64,000 bases of DNA from Streptomyces flavofungini (GTDB lineage Bacteria > Actinomycetota > Actinomycetes > Streptomycetales > Streptomycetaceae), in assembly GCF_014650815.1 (NCBI RefSeq), contig NZ_BMVR01000023.1, positions 1-64,000 on the forward strand. The letters are read 5' to 3'. Every line of letters starts with the position of its first letter. Positions within the stretch are counted from its first letter, which is position 1. Below are positions 35,701-43,908 of the stretch, in pieces. A model generated the notes under the pieces. The model was given only the letters and a program-made list of their open reading frames with translations. It did not search any database and had not been told where the DNA came from. The position numbers and the translations under genes are program-made.

Positions 35701-36276
35701 GTAGTCCACGGCCAGATCCCACACCGTCTCGCCGGTCTCACCCACCACATGCACCGGCCCGGACTCCGCCGCGGGCTCGGGTGCGGCCGCGGCCACAGAG
35801 GTCTCGGCCACGGCATCGGGCGCGGCGGGAGCGCCGGTGGCGGCGGGCTGCAGCGGAGCGGTCGCGGCCACGGCCGGTGCCGGGGCGGCCACCGCGGTAC
35901 CGGCCGGCAGCAACAGCAGTCCGCCCAGCAGGAACCCGGCCAGGCGCTGCGGCGCGCCCAGCGGACGACGGCGCCGCGCGTGGCGGCGGGGACGCAGGCG
36001 CCGCGGGATCTCCGCGGCCAGCCCCAGCACGAACCACGCCCACCCCGCCCAGGCCAGCACCGTGAGCACGGTGAACAGCACGCGCCCGCCGTCGTCGCGT
36101 GAGGTCAGCGTGTCGGCGATGGCGGAGCCGCTGGGCATGGAGGTGGGCAGGGTGCCCGCGCTGGACAGGATCCACGGCACCCCGGCCAGCAGCACGAGCA
36201 GGGCGGCGAGACTCGCCCCGGCACGCAGCACCCGCAGGGCCAGGGCCGGTCGGCGGCTGGGGAAGGAGTGGGGCAT
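32791..36276 (-). CDS. Membrane protein with LysM domains and a SARP-like BTAD region
   Basis: An 1161-residue protein. Hydrophobic segments at about 15-40, 65-88 and 112-132 come first. Two LysM modules follow: VHVVGETGETVWDLAVDYLG at about 178 and HTVSAGESLSLIAQQETG at about 277. Pro-rich spacers and another membrane segment (AGVLVSLAAAVTLALTI, about 425) come next. The last about 250 residues hold a winged-helix-like part (IRVLGPVTLTGAAASKHGTR) and a BTAD domain as in SARP regulators. It is the last gene of the Tad operon. It may link wall sensing to regulation or organise the secretion complex; this is inference. Confidence 0.8.
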   Translation of the reverse strand: MPHSFPSRRPALALRVLRAGASLAALLVLLAGVPWILSSAGTLPTSMPSGSAIADTLTSRDDGGRVLFTVLTVLAWAGWAWFVLGLAAEIPRRLRPRRHARRRRPLGAPQRLAGFLLGGLLLLPAGTAVAAPAPAVAATAPLQPAATGAPAAPDAVAETSVAAAAPEPAAESGPVHVVGETGETVWDLAVDYLGSGPRAEEIRALNPGLPQTALLPPGLEVRLPSDARPAPLPEPAPLKLPSQPDGAEVQLAAAEHPLTDADEPAARGKDKDRTHTVSAGESLSLIAQQETGDAGDWPRLFEASRHRPQPEGTPPLKDPDVIFPGQKVTIPAADAAPPVPPREHDRHEPSETPGKERDKDDATAPADKPDPAPSHQDKQPGPSASPEQKPTSPAPTAPAPSATARPAENSQSPAFAVTRVAGVLVSLAAAVTLALTIRRILQRRRARPGQLIAMLTQPSPAEAQLAQAAQAPEADGVQRLDLALRTLAHHAAHQDREVPAVRGARITRTCVDVLPVDLTAAPPAPFTNGEGSWWTLGHDAELPAEAAQTHAPYPGLATIGADASGSLLLLNLPYSGVILLNGDREAREEILTSLALELGMSPWAGDVEVVVSGFGDGLNQLLPTARIAHMPSADHAAQDFAERLLEAHQEQDAGLKRAPYLILCAADLDADSAWTIAEALSRTGDLMQVAVIAPAPRHALLFDEGELLDAADRQPQRLQALAADVRLQRLTRQAYEEITAALAVSGQDPDPAEGAWRHVPSEAQTAHAAREASSVHPAPAAHRATGYGSSPPAAPGEAEGPDRALDLDEAAIPVTFGPGTTDDAAAGGLEVFPALLAASTGPSAIPRIATAAPHPPGATSVHEDNEGDTAPGTPHTPTAPSAPPRREQPATAAPAPTGTPHVPAPAPGAQKPEANPGPPSPHIRVLGPVTLTGAAASKHGTREAQLAALLHLRPGRDADALCTDMDPSHPWSPDTLNARLGGLRRSLGNDADGNPYVPRRAVKADPFLLSEAICCDWHTFQQTVETALPRGTAGLGDLERALNQVRGRPFGAQPLPWSEPLQQEMAMRIIGVAHTVATYRLQPGTHHNLTLARRAITTGLEADEFSELLFRDWFRIEAAAGNRRGLNAAIARLEQINRSLDLPLEIETETLIRDLFDSSAS

Positions 36277-36280
36277 GGTC

Positions 36281-36751
36281 TCAGGCTCCGGGATCGGTGC
36301 GTACGAGGGTGACGTCGGCCTGGGCTGCCACCTGCATGCGGGAGTAGCCGAACCCGCCCAGCAGCAAGGGGTTGTAGGTGTCGTGGACGGTGATGGTGAT
36401 GCTCTGGCCGTCCCCGGCGACCCACACCGAGCCCTTCGCGCCCGCGTCAGCGAGGAAGGCCTGGGCGGCCGCGACGGCCTTCTGCGGGTCGGCGCGGGTG
36501 CCCTCCCCGGTGATCGCGTCCGGGCCGTTGACCTCCTGGCCCGCGGCGCGGGCCGCTTCGGCCGCGATGTCGTCGGCGTCGGCGTCGGCCATCATCAGCC
36601 GCCCGCCGTCCACGAGCACGGCCAGCAGCAACAGCATGACGACCGCGAAGCCGATGAAGTACAGCGTCACCGACCCCTCATCGCCGCCGCGTGCACCCCG
36701 GCGCGGCGGCCGCCCGCGGATGCGGCCGAGCGGGGAGCTGCAGGGTTCCAT
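36281..36751 (-). CDS. TadE/TadG-like pseudopilin
   Basis: A 156-residue protein with a short basic leader, GDEGSVTLYFIGFAVVMLLLLAVLVDGG as the single membrane helix, and a small exported domain. This is the TadE-like layout of minor pilins in Tad systems. The ATG overlaps the stop of the upstream pseudopilin by one base (TGATG) and the next gene follows within 5 bases, so it is tightly co-expressed. Confidence 0.78.
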   Translation of the reverse strand: MEPCSSPLGRIRGRPPRRGARGGDEGSVTLYFIGFAVVMLLLLAVLVDGGRLMMADADADDIAAEAARAAGQEVNGPDAITGEGTRADPQKAVAAAQAFLADAGAKGSVWVAGDGQSITITVHDTYNPLLLGGFGYSRMQVAAQADVTLVRTDPGA

Positions 36752-37260
36752 CAGCGGCCACCACCTTTTTCGACGTAGCGGTCCACGGGGCTGTGCCGGG
36801 TCGCGCTGAGGGTCTTGGAACCGGGCAGGCCGGGGACCGCCAACTGCGCGAGCGGGATTGTGCAGTCCACGCGCACCGAGACGCTGCCCCCCTGACCGGG
36901 CGCGCGGGGAAAGCGGCTGGTGTCGACCTGGATATCCGCGCTGTGGCAGGTGCGCTGCGCCTGCCACAGCGAGGCGAGGGCCGCCTGTCGGGCGCGGCTG
37001 GCCGCGGTATCGGGATCGGCGGATTCACTCGCGGCCCGCGCGGCCGCCGTCGCGGCGTTCGCCGCGGTGCTGTCGCCCAGACCGGCCAGCCCGTACGCGG
37101 CCAGGATGCCCAGGAACGGCACCAGCACCACCAGACACAGCAGAGCCTCCAACGTGTAGGAGCCCTGGTCCGTGAACTCCCGCCCCGAGCACGCCGCGCG
37201 GCGCCGCAGCCGCGCGGCTGCAGACCGCGGGGAGCGGGCCCTCGCCGTCGGCGGCGTCAC
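36751..37260 (-). CDS. TadE-like pseudopilin
   Basis: A 169-residue protein starting at a GTG that overlaps the preceding stop (GTGA). A basic leader precedes DQGSYTLEALLCLVVLVPFLGILAAYGLAG, where the Glu after the processing-type site and the long helix match TadE pilins. The exported part has two Cys (TCHSADIQVD and VRVDCTIPL) that could form a disulphide. Confidence 0.8.
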   Translation of the reverse strand: MTPPTARARSPRSAAARLRRRAACSGREFTDQGSYTLEALLCLVVLVPFLGILAAYGLAGLGDSTAANAATAAARAASESADPDTAASRARQAALASLWQAQRTCHSADIQVDTSRFPRAPGQGGSVSVRVDCTIPLAQLAVPGLPGSKTLSATRHSPVDRYVEKGGGR

Positions 37261-37670
37261 TGGTTCTGCTCCACGGTGTCCTCCGCGCTGCGCTCGACGC
37301 GCAGGTCCCACGGCAGGAAACTCATCACGCTCCCGGTCACCGTCACCCGCACCCGCTCGCCGCTGGAACCGGCCGTACTTACCTGGGCGTTGCGGACGAC
37401 TCCGACCTGGCCGAGCCAGTCCCGGGCGCGCGTCGCCCCCTGGCCGGGCCCGGCCAGGTAGGCGGCTCCGGCCTGGGCACCCTTGCGGGCCGCGGTGTGG
37501 GCGGCGGTACTGGCCAGGAAGAACACCCCCAGCTGCAGCACGATGCACGAGATGATCAGCAGGGCGGGCGCGATGAGGAGGAACTCCAGGGTGGAGATCC
37601 CCGCGTCCCGGCGCGGCCCCCGGACGGCGTGTCTGCGTGTACGCCACCAGCGGCGCAGGTGCGGTCTCAC
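37257..37670 (-). CDS. TadE-family pilus protein
   Basis: A 137-residue protein from a GTG at 37670 overlapping the pilin stop by 4 bp. The basic leader RPHLRRWWRTRRHAVRGPRR leads into DAGISTLEFLLIAPALLIISCIVLQLG, a canonical TadE helix with the conserved Glu. The rest (AARKGAQAGAAYLAGPGQGA) is the usual small exported domain. It is a minor pilin or assembly factor of the Tad apparatus. Confidence 0.85.
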   Translation of the reverse strand: MRPHLRRWWRTRRHAVRGPRRDAGISTLEFLLIAPALLIISCIVLQLGVFFLASTAAHTAARKGAQAGAAYLAGPGQGATRARDWLGQVGVVRNAQVSTAGSSGERVRVTVTGSVMSFLPWDLRVERSAEDTVEQNQ

Positions 37671-37888
37671 AGTCCGACGGCGGACTTGAAGCGGTCCATC
37701 AGCGTGCCCGAGGTGGACTTGAAGACGGTGCCGAACGTGACCGCGACCCCCAGCACCACCGCGCCCAGGATGAGTTTCTCCAGGGTTTCCATGCCCATGT
37801 CCCGGCGCGGGCCCGTCATCCGCTCCCAGTGCACCAGCGCGGAGGTACGCACCCGGATGTACGCCCGGTCGAACCTGTTGAACGTCAT
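37667..37888 (-). CDS. Flp-type major pilin candidate
   Basis: A 73-residue protein with one membrane helix (LEKLILGAVVLGVAVTFGTVF). A class III prepilin-like site precedes it: Gly, then METLE with Glu at +5. A short C-terminal tail follows. Size, position between TadC and the TadE genes, and the site all fit a Flp pilin. No prepilin peptidase gene (TadV) is seen in this window. Confidence 0.72.
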   Translation of the reverse strand: MTFNRFDRAYIRVRTSALVHWERMTGPRRDMGMETLEKLILGAVVLGVAVTFGTVFKSTSGTLMDRFKSAVGL

Positions 37889-37941
37889 GATCTCTTCCCC
37901 CTTGGTGAACCGCCGTACGACGGGTGAGCAGAGTGAATGGG

Positions 37942-38850
37942 TCAGATCGAGGTGAGCGCGCTGAACGCGGGATAGGCGAACATGGCCAGGACGACGGTGA
38001 ACAGCACCGTGCCCGGCACGACCAGGCGCTCGGAGGCCGAGTTCGCCTCCGCCTCCCGGTCGGTGAGGAGGCGCTGACGCAGCAGCAGCGCCTGGGTGGC
38101 CAGGGTCTTCTGGATCGAGGCGCCCTCACCGGCCAGCGAGAACGACTCGGCCGGTGCGGCCAGTTCGGGGATGTCGAGCTGGTCCCCGAGCTGTTTGAGG
38201 GCCTCCCACTGCGGGATCCCGGCGAGCTCGGCGCGTTTGAGCGCGGCCGTGATCCGGGTGAGGATCCAGTGGTCGCCGACCTCGGCGGTGCGCTGCACCG
38301 CCGCCTCCGGCCCCACGTTCGCGCCCCGCTCCAGCTGCGCGCGCTCCAGGAACGAGGCGATGGCGTACCGCACTTCCAGGCGGGCCGTCCTGGCCTGGCG
38401 CCGCACCCCGGCGTCGGCGTCGATCCAGATGTAGGCGGCGAAGGCGAGGGAGCCCAGCAGCGGCAGCGCGAACGACATCCCGAGCCCCGCCAGGGTCATC
38501 AGCAGCCCGGCGAGCTGCACCATCACCAGTGCCAGCACGGAGCCCACGACCTTGGTGCCCACGTGCTGCGCGGCCGACCTGCCCAGCAGCTCCAGATCCG
38601 CGCGCGGCACGCTCAGCCGGTGGCCGTGCGCGGCCAGGATCTGCTCCCCGGCCCGTTCCCACAGCGACCCGTCCTTGGGCCCGGAGTGGCGGGCGCCGGT
38701 GGGGCGGGCGCGCGCGGGCGCCGGACTCACGTTCTCCAGCCGGTCTAGGACCGCGTTCATGTCCGGGCGGGAGGGCAGGAATTCCCGCACGACCAGGAAC
38801 AGGCCGCCGCCGAACAGCGCCCCGCACACGAGTACTCCGGGTGAGATCAC
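37942..38850 (-). CDS. tadC: TadC-like inner-membrane platform protein
   Basis: A 302-residue type II secretion F-domain protein. It has membrane segments at the N-terminus (LVCGALFGGGLFLVV), in the middle (LALVMVQLAGLLMTLAG) and at the C-terminus (VLFTVVLAMFAYPAFSAL). The T2SSF core ALKRAELAGIPQWEALKQLG and ASIQKTLATQALLLRQRLL lie between them. It forms the platform with TadB. The GTG overlaps the TadB stop. Confidence 0.85.
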   Translation of the reverse strand: MISPGVLVCGALFGGGLFLVVREFLPSRPDMNAVLDRLENVSPAPARARPTGARHSGPKDGSLWERAGEQILAAHGHRLSVPRADLELLGRSAAQHVGTKVVGSVLALVMVQLAGLLMTLAGLGMSFALPLLGSLAFAAYIWIDADAGVRRQARTARLEVRYAIASFLERAQLERGANVGPEAAVQRTAEVGDHWILTRITAALKRAELAGIPQWEALKQLGDQLDIPELAAPAESFSLAGEGASIQKTLATQALLLRQRLLTDREAEANSASERLVVPGTVLFTVVLAMFAYPAFSALTSI

Positions 38851-39815
38851 AGCATCGCTCCCTTCCGCCGGGCGGCCCGCGTCGCCTCGCCGCCCGGCGC
38901 CTGCGCGGCGCGCCGTGGGTCCGCTGCGGGTGCGGGCAGCGGGTCCAGCAGTCGGGGCGCGGGGTGGGACTGGGCGAGCTTGCGCATCCACGCCAGCGCC
39001 GCGGCGAACACCGTGGCGAGCACGAACATGACGCCCTGGCCGGTCGCGGTGCGGTAGATCTCGCCCCAGGAGGGGTTGGCGAAGATGTACGCGGCGATCA
39101 GCAGGGTGATGACCGAGATCCAGCGGGTGCCGGTGCGGACCTGGCTGCGCTTGGCGTCCACCGTGCGCAGCTGGATCGCTTCCTGCTCGGTGAGCGAGGC
39201 CATGGACTGCAGGGCCCGGCTCAGGCCGGGCCCGTGCTCCTGGGCGTGGGTGAGGAAGAGCATCACCGCGTTGTCGACCGCGCCGTCGGCGAATTCATCG
39301 GCGAACTGCCGGTAGGCGACCGAGGGGGTGGCCCCCACCCGCAGCCGCGCCGCCAGGAGCCGTACCTGCGGCCGGATCACCGTCGGCGCCCGGGGCGCGG
39401 ACGTGGTGATCGAGCTGTCCAGGGTGCCGCCGGCTTCGTGCACCCCGGCGAGCTGCTGCATCCACTCCGCCATCGCCTCAAGACGCACGATCTGCCGCTC
39501 GCTGGTGCCCGCGGGGTTCCAGATCCAGGGGATGCCCAGCACCGCAACCCCCGCCAGCAGCCCGTGCACCGGACGCTGCCAGTACAGCCACCCGCCGACA
39601 GTGGCCGCACCGGCTGCCCAGGCGATGAGACGGTAGCGGGCCGCCCACGCCTCCGGCAGCGAGGCCTGCGCCCGCTGCCAGCGCACCACCCACCGCGACG
39701 GCCGTCGCCCGGCCGCGACCGGTGCGAGTGCGAAGCCCTGTGCCGCCACCAGCAGCCCGCCGACGATGAGCGCGCCGCACAGCGCGGCCAGCAGATTCCA
39801 CTGATCACTGCTCAT
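38847..39815 (-). CDS. tadB: TadB-like inner-membrane platform protein
   Basis: A 322-residue T2SSF-domain protein starting MSSDQWNLLAALCGALIVGG, with further membrane segments near WLYWQRPVHGLLAGVAVLGI and at the C-terminus. The core has HEAGGTLDSSITTSAPRAP and HGPGLSRALQSMASLTEQEA. It is the partner of TadC. The start overlaps the ATPase stop by 4 bp (ATGA). Confidence 0.86.
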   Translation of the reverse strand: MSSDQWNLLAALCGALIVGGLLVAAQGFALAPVAAGRRPSRWVVRWQRAQASLPEAWAARYRLIAWAAGAATVGGWLYWQRPVHGLLAGVAVLGIPWIWNPAGTSERQIVRLEAMAEWMQQLAGVHEAGGTLDSSITTSAPRAPTVIRPQVRLLAARLRVGATPSVAYRQFADEFADGAVDNAVMLFLTHAQEHGPGLSRALQSMASLTEQEAIQLRTVDAKRSQVRTGTRWISVITLLIAAYIFANPSWGEIYRTATGQGVMFVLATVFAAALAWMRKLAQSHPAPRLLDPLPAPAADPRRAAQAPGGEATRAARRKGAML

Positions 39816-41335
39816 GCCGCGCCCGCCGCCTTCCCGATCAGGTCCATCGGGGCAGGCCAGGCCCCGTGCTGCGGCACGGTCAGCCAGCGCCGGTCGAAGC
39901 CCGCGTGCTCCTCCAACTCGCCGATGAACGACGGCACCAGCTTCGGCACCGCCCGGGGATCGGACCCCGCCGGGCCGAAGATCTCCTGAATGGCGGGGCG
40001 GCCGCCCTCGCCCGGCTGGACCTCCAGGACCTGGTGCACGAAACGGTGCCGCCGCCCGCCCTGCCGGGTCTGGTTGATCTGCTTGAGATAGACGATGACG
40101 TTGATGGCGGTGCCCACGAGTTCGTGGACGTCGTCGCGGTGCATGCCCCGGCACAAGGTGACCAGACGGGGCAGGACGAGATTGGGGTAGGCGGCGTGCA
40201 GCGTGCACATGGAGCCGGCACCGCCGGCACTCATGGCCTGGAGCATCGCGATGGCCTCGCGGTCACGGACCTCCCCGACCAGCACCCGCGTAGACAGCAT
40301 CCGCAGCGCGTGCGGGAACATGTCCTCCACCGTCACCTGCCCGGCGGGCCGGCCGTCGACGAGCTCGCCGTTGGACTCGCGGGCCTCCAGTTCGATGAAC
40401 TGCGCGCCGTCCTTGAACCGAGTCAGATACAGCTCGCGGTCCGACTCCAGGACCACCACCCGCTCCTCCGCCGGGATCTTCTTGGCCAGCGCGCGCAGCA
40501 GCGACGTCTTGCCGGTGCCCATGTCCCCGCCGAACAGCACGTTCTTACGGGCCAGGACCAGCGCGTGCAGGAACGCCGACAGCGAAGGTGACAGCGTGCC
40601 CCACTCCTGCAGCTGCTCGAGACTGGAGTCCACCACCCCGTGGCGGCGCACGCCCAGGAACGGCTGCGGGCTCAGGATGGTGGCCTCGGCACGCGATCCG
40701 TCGGGAAGCCGGAAGGACACCATCGGCGTCGTCGGCGACAGCCGCCGCTCGCGGTGGCCGGAGTTCGACGCCAGCCGGTTGATCAGAGCGATGAGCTCCT
40801 CGTCGCTCTCGGCAACCCGCGGGACCCGCACGGTGGCTTTGTTGACGTAGTCGACCTGCACGTCGTCACCCAGCACCACGACGTTCTCCACCAGCGGGTC
40901 GTTCAAGTACCTCTGCAGCGGCCCCGCGTGGAACAGCGCGTCGTACACCGCCTGCGAGAGGGTGTCGACCTGCGTCTGGGTCAGGGCCGCGTGATGTCGC
41001 GCCCGCTCGACCGCCCACCGTGAGACGCGTTGCGCGACCAGCGAGCGGGCCCGTTCCCGGCGGGCGCTCTCGTTGGGCAGCGGGTCCTGGTCGTCGGCGG
41101 CGACAATGTCATCGCTGACCTCGTCGCGCAGCAGCGCGATGTCCTGCGGTGTCGCCGGCAGTGCCCCCGACCGGTCGGTGATCTCCACCGCCGACGGCGA
41201 GGCCAACGCCACCGGCCCACGGCCCGCTCCGAAGCCGCCGCCCGGACCGCCCGGCGCGGGCAGCTGTTGGGACAGCGACGCCCGCAGCACGTCCTGCAGC
41301 CGCGAACCCCGGTTCTCCCCGTGCTGGTCAGCCAC
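39812..41335 (-). CDS. tadA: CpaF/TadA secretion ATPase
   Basis: A 507-residue hexameric ATPase that powers pilus assembly. Walker A is NVLFGGDMGTGKTSLLRALAKK, the Asp box ESDRELYL, and the His/Walker B region TRVLVGEVRDREAIAMLQAM with GGAGSMCTLHA. An N-terminal domain of about 150 residues precedes the core, as in CpaF proteins. The first 8 bases overlap the preceding TadZ gene. All catalytic motifs are intact. Confidence 0.93.
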   Translation of the reverse strand: MADQHGENRGSRLQDVLRASLSQQLPAPGGPGGGFGAGRGPVALASPSAVEITDRSGALPATPQDIALLRDEVSDDIVAADDQDPLPNESARRERARSLVAQRVSRWAVERARHHAALTQTQVDTLSQAVYDALFHAGPLQRYLNDPLVENVVVLGDDVQVDYVNKATVRVPRVAESDEELIALINRLASNSGHRERRLSPTTPMVSFRLPDGSRAEATILSPQPFLGVRRHGVVDSSLEQLQEWGTLSPSLSAFLHALVLARKNVLFGGDMGTGKTSLLRALAKKIPAEERVVVLESDRELYLTRFKDGAQFIELEARESNGELVDGRPAGQVTVEDMFPHALRMLSTRVLVGEVRDREAIAMLQAMSAGGAGSMCTLHAAYPNLVLPRLVTLCRGMHRDDVHELVGTAINVIVYLKQINQTRQGGRRHRFVHQVLEVQPGEGGRPAIQEIFGPAGSDPRAVPKLVPSFIGELEEHAGFDRRWLTVPQHGAWPAPMDLIGKAAGAA

Positions 41336-42248
41336 GCGCCATCACCTGCCGCGGATCCTGCACGGGCACCGGAGCGGGTAGACGGCTTGCCGCCAGGCGC
41401 TGCAGCACCCCGGCCTCGGCCGGGGAGATGCCAGGAGCCGCGGGCATGTCCAGGGCCCGCCGCCGGGTGTTGACCTCCACGCCGATGGCCTGGACCGTCT
41501 TGCGGGCCTGCTTGACCAAGGCCATCTTCGCCAGCCGGGGCGGCCGGTGCGCGCCGTGCGTGAGCAGGGTCCCGGCGGCCGGATCCCACGGCAGCAGATC
41601 CACCACCGGGGTCCGGAAGCGACGCGCGATCTCATCCGAGCGCAGTCCGCCCGAGGACGCGGACAGTTCCTGCACGACCAGCAGCCGCAGTGCGTCCGCG
41701 CCGGTACCGTGCTGCTCCAACTCGCCCTGCAGCAGCCGCGCCACCGGCAGTGTCTGGGCCACCGACGTCAGGGTGTTGCGCAGCACCAGCAGCACCAGAT
41801 CGGCCCGCTGGGCCAGCGGCGCCGGATACAGGGTGCGGTGCAGGCCGCCGCCCTCGACGACGACTTGACCGGCATCAACCACCACGTCGAAGCCCGCCTG
41901 CTGGTCCATTGCCCGCAGCAGCAGGGACAGCGGCTCCCACGTGGCCGCGAGCGCTCCGGCCTGCGCGGGATCGGTCAGCCCTGGCAGGAGCAGCCGGTTG
42001 CCGTCCTCATCGAGGCGCCGCAGGTGTGCCTCGAAGGCCTCGGCGAGCTGGTTTTGCAGCTGGGCCTGCGCGAGGTGGAACAGGCCGACTTCGCCGCCCC
42101 ATGCTCCCTGGCGGTAGCCGGTGCGGATCGAGGCCTGCCGGGCGGCGGCTTCCACCAGCAGCGTCGGTCGCGGGGCGGACAGCGCCAGGGCGAGCGAGGA
42201 CACCGTGACCCCGCAGCCGTGCCCGCCGGTGAGCAGCATCACGGACAT
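41328..42248 (-). CDS. TadZ/CpaE-like MinD-fold protein with altered P-loop
   Basis: A 306-residue protein between CpaB and the ATPase, the usual place of TadZ, which localises the apparatus at the membrane. The deviant Walker A should be GGVGKT; here it is GGHGCGVTVSS, lacking the usual lysines. QQAGFDVVVDAGQVV corresponds to the second ATP-binding motif. It probably binds nucleotide weakly or not at all, as reported for some TadZ proteins. Confidence 0.72.
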   Translation of the reverse strand: MSVMLLTGGHGCGVTVSSLALALSAPRPTLLVEAAARQASIRTGYRQGAWGGEVGLFHLAQAQLQNQLAEAFEAHLRRLDEDGNRLLLPGLTDPAQAGALAATWEPLSLLLRAMDQQAGFDVVVDAGQVVVEGGGLHRTLYPAPLAQRADLVLLVLRNTLTSVAQTLPVARLLQGELEQHGTGADALRLLVVQELSASSGGLRSDEIARRFRTPVVDLLPWDPAAGTLLTHGAHRPPRLAKMALVKQARKTVQAIGVEVNTRRRALDMPAAPGISPAEAGVLQRLAASRLPAPVPVQDPRQVMARG

Positions 42249-42250
42249 GA

Positions 42251-42928
42251 TCAGCCCCTGCTCTTCAGGACGATCGCCACCCGGCCCGCGCTCGCGTCGG
42301 CCGCCACCGCCGCGCTGTCGGTGTCCTCGACCGCGGTCTGGACGACGACGTCGCCGCTGGTGGCCGGGGCCCCGACCTTGACGACCCGGCCCGCCACCTC
42401 GACCAGTTCGGTCTCTTTGCCGGTGACCTCGCCGTCCTGGGGGCGCGTCACCAACTGCACGGCGTCGCCGGGCCGCAGTGCGTCCACCGGTGCCATGGAC
42501 CGCTTGACCTCCACGGCGACCAGCGCCTCGCCGGGCCGTAGCCCGCCGCGCCCGGTCAGCTGCTTGTCGGTCAGCAGTGAGCCCTGCGCCAGGGCGGCCG
42601 CGGCCCGGCGCCCCAGGACCGTGTCCTTCTTCGACGCCGACACCGGCTTCAGGCCCGGGTCATCGGGCAGGGAGACCACCCGCAGATCCGCGGCCGTGAG
42701 CTTCTTGCCCGACGGCACGTCCCGGGCCAGCGCCAGCACGTCGGAGCGGTCGCTGGAGGCGTTCATCAGCCCGGCGAAACCGATCGCGCCCGCCAGCACC
42801 ATGACCGCGCCGAGGACCATGAAGGAGCGGCGCCAACGGCGCGGCTGCTCGGGGTCGACGATGTCGATGTCCGGGCGCATCACGTCCCCGCCGGGCGGCG
42901 CGGGAACCGTGGGCCTGTTCTTGGCCAT
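42251..42928 (-). CDS. cpaB: CpaB/RcpC-like SAF-domain protein
   Basis: A 225-residue membrane-anchored protein. A short cytoplasmic N-terminus is followed by one helix (FMVLGAVMVLAGAIGFAGL) and a SAF domain (LARDVPSGKKLTAADLRVVS, then QGSLLTDKQLTGRGGL and ALVAVEVKRSMAPVDALRPG). In Tad systems CpaB is an extracytoplasmic assembly factor. The start is uncertain between ATG 42928 and GTG 42940; I see no strong ribosome site for either. Confidence 0.8.
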   Translation of the reverse strand: MAKNRPTVPAPPGGDVMRPDIDIVDPEQPRRWRRSFMVLGAVMVLAGAIGFAGLMNASSDRSDVLALARDVPSGKKLTAADLRVVSLPDDPGLKPVSASKKDTVLGRRAAAALAQGSLLTDKQLTGRGGLRPGEALVAVEVKRSMAPVDALRPGDAVQLVTRPQDGEVTGKETELVEVAGRVVKVGAPATSGDVVVQTAVEDTDSAAVAADASAGRVAIVLKSRG

Positions 42929-42960
42929 GCTTTTCAACACGTGCTCGCCATCCCGCCTGT

Positions 42961-43908
42961 CTAGTCGAGGACTCTCATCTCGCCCACGGACACCGCGAGG
43001 TCGCTCTCGCGGGTCTCCGTGAATTCGCCCGTCTCGCCGCCGCCGGTGACGTGCCACTGCACCGCCCACGTCGCGACCGCGGTGCCCTTGAACCGGCCAC
43101 CGGCGCGGTCCTTGGACGAGGAGCGGTAGAAGTGCCCACAGGTCGGCGACTTGGCCATGCCGTACGACGCCTTGTACGCGGTGCCCGCGCCATCGCAGGT
43201 CACGGTCCTGCCGTCGCCCATCGACCAGCGGATGGAGGAGACCTTCGCCGTCGCCGACACCGTCAGCCCGGCCAGCGACGCCGAGGCGGTGTTCGGCCCG
43301 AACGTGGTGGGGGAGGGGGTCACCCACATCCACATCGGCACTCCGACCGTGTACTTCCCCGCGGTCCGCGGGCTCGCGATGTCCGGCCCGGTCAGCAGCA
43401 TGCTGTCCACGGCCTGACGCGCCAGCTGCTCGGGGTCGACGTTCACTTCCGGGGCTTGCGCAGCCCAGAACATCTGCGGTGCTCCGCCCGCGACACCGCC
43501 AGCCGCGATGCCCAGCACGTCGTCCAGGCAGACCCGCGCGTAGATGGCGCCGTCGCCCGGCTTGTGGCCCTTCCACAGCGGATCGCTCGCCGGCGGCTGC
43601 GGATCCAGCCGCTCCACGGCGCAGACCGCCGGCCCGGCCTTGCCTTTGCCCTTGCCCGCTCCCTTGCCCTGCCCGGCGGGCTTGCCGCCGGAGGTGCTGC
43701 CCCCGCCGCCCCGGCTCGGCTCCTTCGCACAGACGGTGACATAGGACGTCTTGCCCTTGCAGATCCCGCCGCCCTTGACCGGCACCCCGACGCCCGCCTC
43801 GGCGAGGGCCGGTAACGCGACCGCCACGAGCGCCCCGGCCAGCAGGCCGGGTAAGCCGCGCCTCAGCAGGTTTGGTCGCCGTGAGAATTGATTCTGGTGA
43901 TCATCCAC
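42961..43908 (-). CDS. Secreted protein of the Tad operon
   Basis: A 315-residue exported protein of no family I can name. A signal peptide (LLAGALVAVALPALAEA) precedes a Cys-containing segment and a Gly/Lys-rich linker (KPAGQGKGAGKGKGKAG). The C-terminal half is beta-rich and contains MWMWVTPSPTTFGPNTASA and SSIRWSMGDGRTVTCDGAG, a pattern like PKD/Ig-type domains. Similar proteins accompany actinobacterial Tad loci. I prefer the GTG at 43908 because GGGGGAAG precedes it; this overlaps the lipoprotein gene by 46 bases. Confidence 0.68.
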   Translation of the reverse strand: MDDHQNQFSRRPNLLRRGLPGLLAGALVAVALPALAEAGVGVPVKGGGICKGKTSYVTVCAKEPSRGGGGSTSGGKPAGQGKGAGKGKGKAGPAVCAVERLDPQPPASDPLWKGHKPGDGAIYARVCLDDVLGIAAGGVAGGAPQMFWAAQAPEVNVDPEQLARQAVDSMLLTGPDIASPRTAGKYTVGVPMWMWVTPSPTTFGPNTASASLAGLTVSATAKVSSIRWSMGDGRTVTCDGAGTAYKASYGMAKSPTCGHFYRSSSKDRAGGRFKGTAVATWAVQWHVTGGGETGEFTETRESDLAVSVGEMRVLD

